Source of the DNA: Lichenostomus cassidix
Taxonomy: Eukaryota > Chordata > Aves > Passeriformes > Meliphagidae
DNA length: 64,000 nt
Assembly: GCA_008360975.2 (NCBI GenBank)
Contig: CM039196.1
Coordinates: 5,064,263-5,128,262, forward strand
Direction of reading: 5' to 3'
The position numbers were made by a program, and so were the translations under genes. Under the pieces are notes generated by a model, which saw only the letters and a program-made list of their open reading frames with translations, did no database searches and was not told the origin of the DNA. Position 1 is the stretch's first letter; the number at the start of each line of letters is the position of its first letter. Of the stretch, positions 62,501-64,000 are shown in pieces.

Positions 62501-64000
62501 GGAAACTGGAGTTAATAGATTCTTTTGATTCTCCTCTGCTGCAAATAATTCCTATGAAGAAGCCCTCAGTATGTTTTCTGGATAAAATAGGAACCTCTCC
62601 GAGCTCATCTCAGAAAAACACTGGGAAAGGCATTCTACATGGACTGCTCCCGAGAGCAGAACTTGGGCTCCAGGACTGAGAAACCCCACAGAGCACATTT
62701 GTGCTCAGCACACAGTGTGGCTGAGCCCAGCCTCAGCCCAGGACATTTCTCAGCATCTCTATAAAGATGGTTTTTCCATTTTTCCAAGCGCGTTCCAGCA
62801 CGCACATCTGGCAGCGCTGCCGCGCGAACAACAGTTCCTGGCTCTCCGTGCATGTGTTCTGCATCCAATGACATCATGCACTCCTCAGCTTGCCAAAGCG
62901 CAGCCTCTACTGTACAGACCACCAAAACAGAGCCCCAGCATCCCTGTGGGGAACGGGGCTAACTTCCAGCTCCAAAAGTTTTCCCCTTGCAAAACCTTGT
63001 TCAGTGTTTCATCTGCTGTGCTGCGCTCTCTCCTGCTCACGCCCATTACTCGAAAACAGTTTTCAAATCATTCCTGAATTGCTTATATTCCATCCTGCCC
63101 GTAAAGATCTTCTCTTTGCACAAGGCTGTAACCACTCAGTTACTTCTGAGCAGAACAACCCTTTTTGCTTTTATTCACAGTGGGTTTTTAACTCTTTAAC
63201 AACCTGAAAACTGGGAAATCTGTATTTCCCAAAGAAACCTGTGTTTGTTTTTCTTTGCTACGGGTAATAGTAGGCGGCACTGTACAGATTGATTGTTCTC
63301 TGGAGATGAGATTAACGTCTCATTTTGTGTGATACTCATTACTTAACGCTGCCTCAGCAGCAAGGAAGCTCTCTGGTTTATTTAAGAAAATACATTCTAC
63401 ATTGTAGGGCAAATAAGAAGAGAAAGAATTCTATTATCTGAAAAATGTTCACGTTCAAAATCTTTCAAAACCTTTTAAAGAAAGGCAGACAAATGCCAAA
63501 AACAAAGGTCCATGGCCTTCACACTCATTGGTGATGTGGAAAGCCTTGGAGTCAAGAACTGCTGCAGGATTGCAGGATTAGACCCTGGAATTTACCAAAA
63601 CTGTCTTTTTGCTCCATCTCTTTTTATCAATCCCAAACCAGTCAGCCAGAAGGAAACAGAAACACAGATACTGCAATTGGTAACAAAGTCACAATGAGAG
63701 ATAAAGCTGAAAGACTTCCCTGCAATAATTTATCCAGCAGAGGTGAAATACAAGCTTTCCAGGTCTGATTCCACTCAAATAAGGCTTAATTGTCAAAAGA
63801 TGGAGAAAAATTGCAACACATTGAGATTTCAAAATGAAAATTTCAGTTTTCTTCTCATGCGAAGGAGTCTCATGCAAAAGAGCCAAGTCACTCATCAGGC
63901 AAGGGTCACTCAGAGGTTATCCACAGAAACAGGACAAAGCCAGAAGCTAGGTCTATCACAAATTAACAGGCACATTGGCTCGAGGCAGAGGCAGCCCATA

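Larger units (their letters stand above)
56682..64000. other. AT-rich non-coding flank, probably further TTC28 intron
   Basis: No supported gene in 7.3 kb. Short open frames (57593-57904 plus, 57935-58282 plus, 62715-63077 plus) have no domains or paired splice sites that I recognise. It contains a purine tract at 57652-57729 and a CR1 remnant near 59478-59535. A slightly CG-richer spot lies at about 62800-62830. The full-length TTC28 first exons were looked for on the minus strand and not seen. Confidence 0.7.

Overview
This is a vertebrate nuclear window, most likely from a bird and probably a songbird. The evidence is a gene split by GT-AG introns, two recognisable CR1 LINE 3' ends plus older CR1-like scraps, a tRNA-Ile-headed SINE with a CR1-type tail like the SINEs known from zebra finch, an avian-type ERV LTR fragment, low overall repeat density and one sharp CpG island. 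There is nothing prokaryotic: no operon, CRISPR array or phage.

The window holds one confidently identified gene, on the minus strand: the 5' and central part of TTC28 (tetratricopeptide repeat domain 28, also called TPRBK). TTC28 is a very large TPR scaffold protein linked to the spindle midzone and midbody. I place eleven coding exons between 1065 and 26960, from their splice sites, a continuous reading frame and agreement with the vertebrate protein as I know it. They are called E3 to E13 here by position relative to the full-length gene. Every junction is phase-consistent and together they give 3,692 coding nucleotides. They encode one N-terminal TPR, a long array of about 40-residue LGN-type TPRs (one 1,342-nt exon alone holds about ten full repeats), and the start of the linker before the C-terminal CHAT domain. 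The CHAT exons lie beyond position 1. The usual exons for the first two N-terminal TPRs were not found and probably lie beyond 64000.

From 26961 to about 55850 there is a 29-kb intron with no recognisable exon. At 55.6-56.3 kb there is a strong CpG island. On the minus strand it contains a start codon followed 27 nt later by a consensus splice donor, in a frame that joins exactly to the first detected TPR exon. I read this as an internal promoter and alternative first exon that would make a TTC28 isoform lacking the first two TPRs. Two short upstream ORFs overlap each other and the start through stop/start overlaps. Just upstream of this promoter are a convergent pair of CTCF-like motifs sharing a perfect 10-bp inverted repeat, and a G-rich minisatellite (56339-56681) whose 20/28/36-bp units differ by an 8-bp module.

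From 56.7 to 64 kb the sequence is AT-rich and non-coding, with one CR1 remnant and a purine tract, and is probably further TTC28 intron. Most other open frames are antisense shadows of the TPR exons, chance frames in GC-rich DNA, or unsupported intronic frames.
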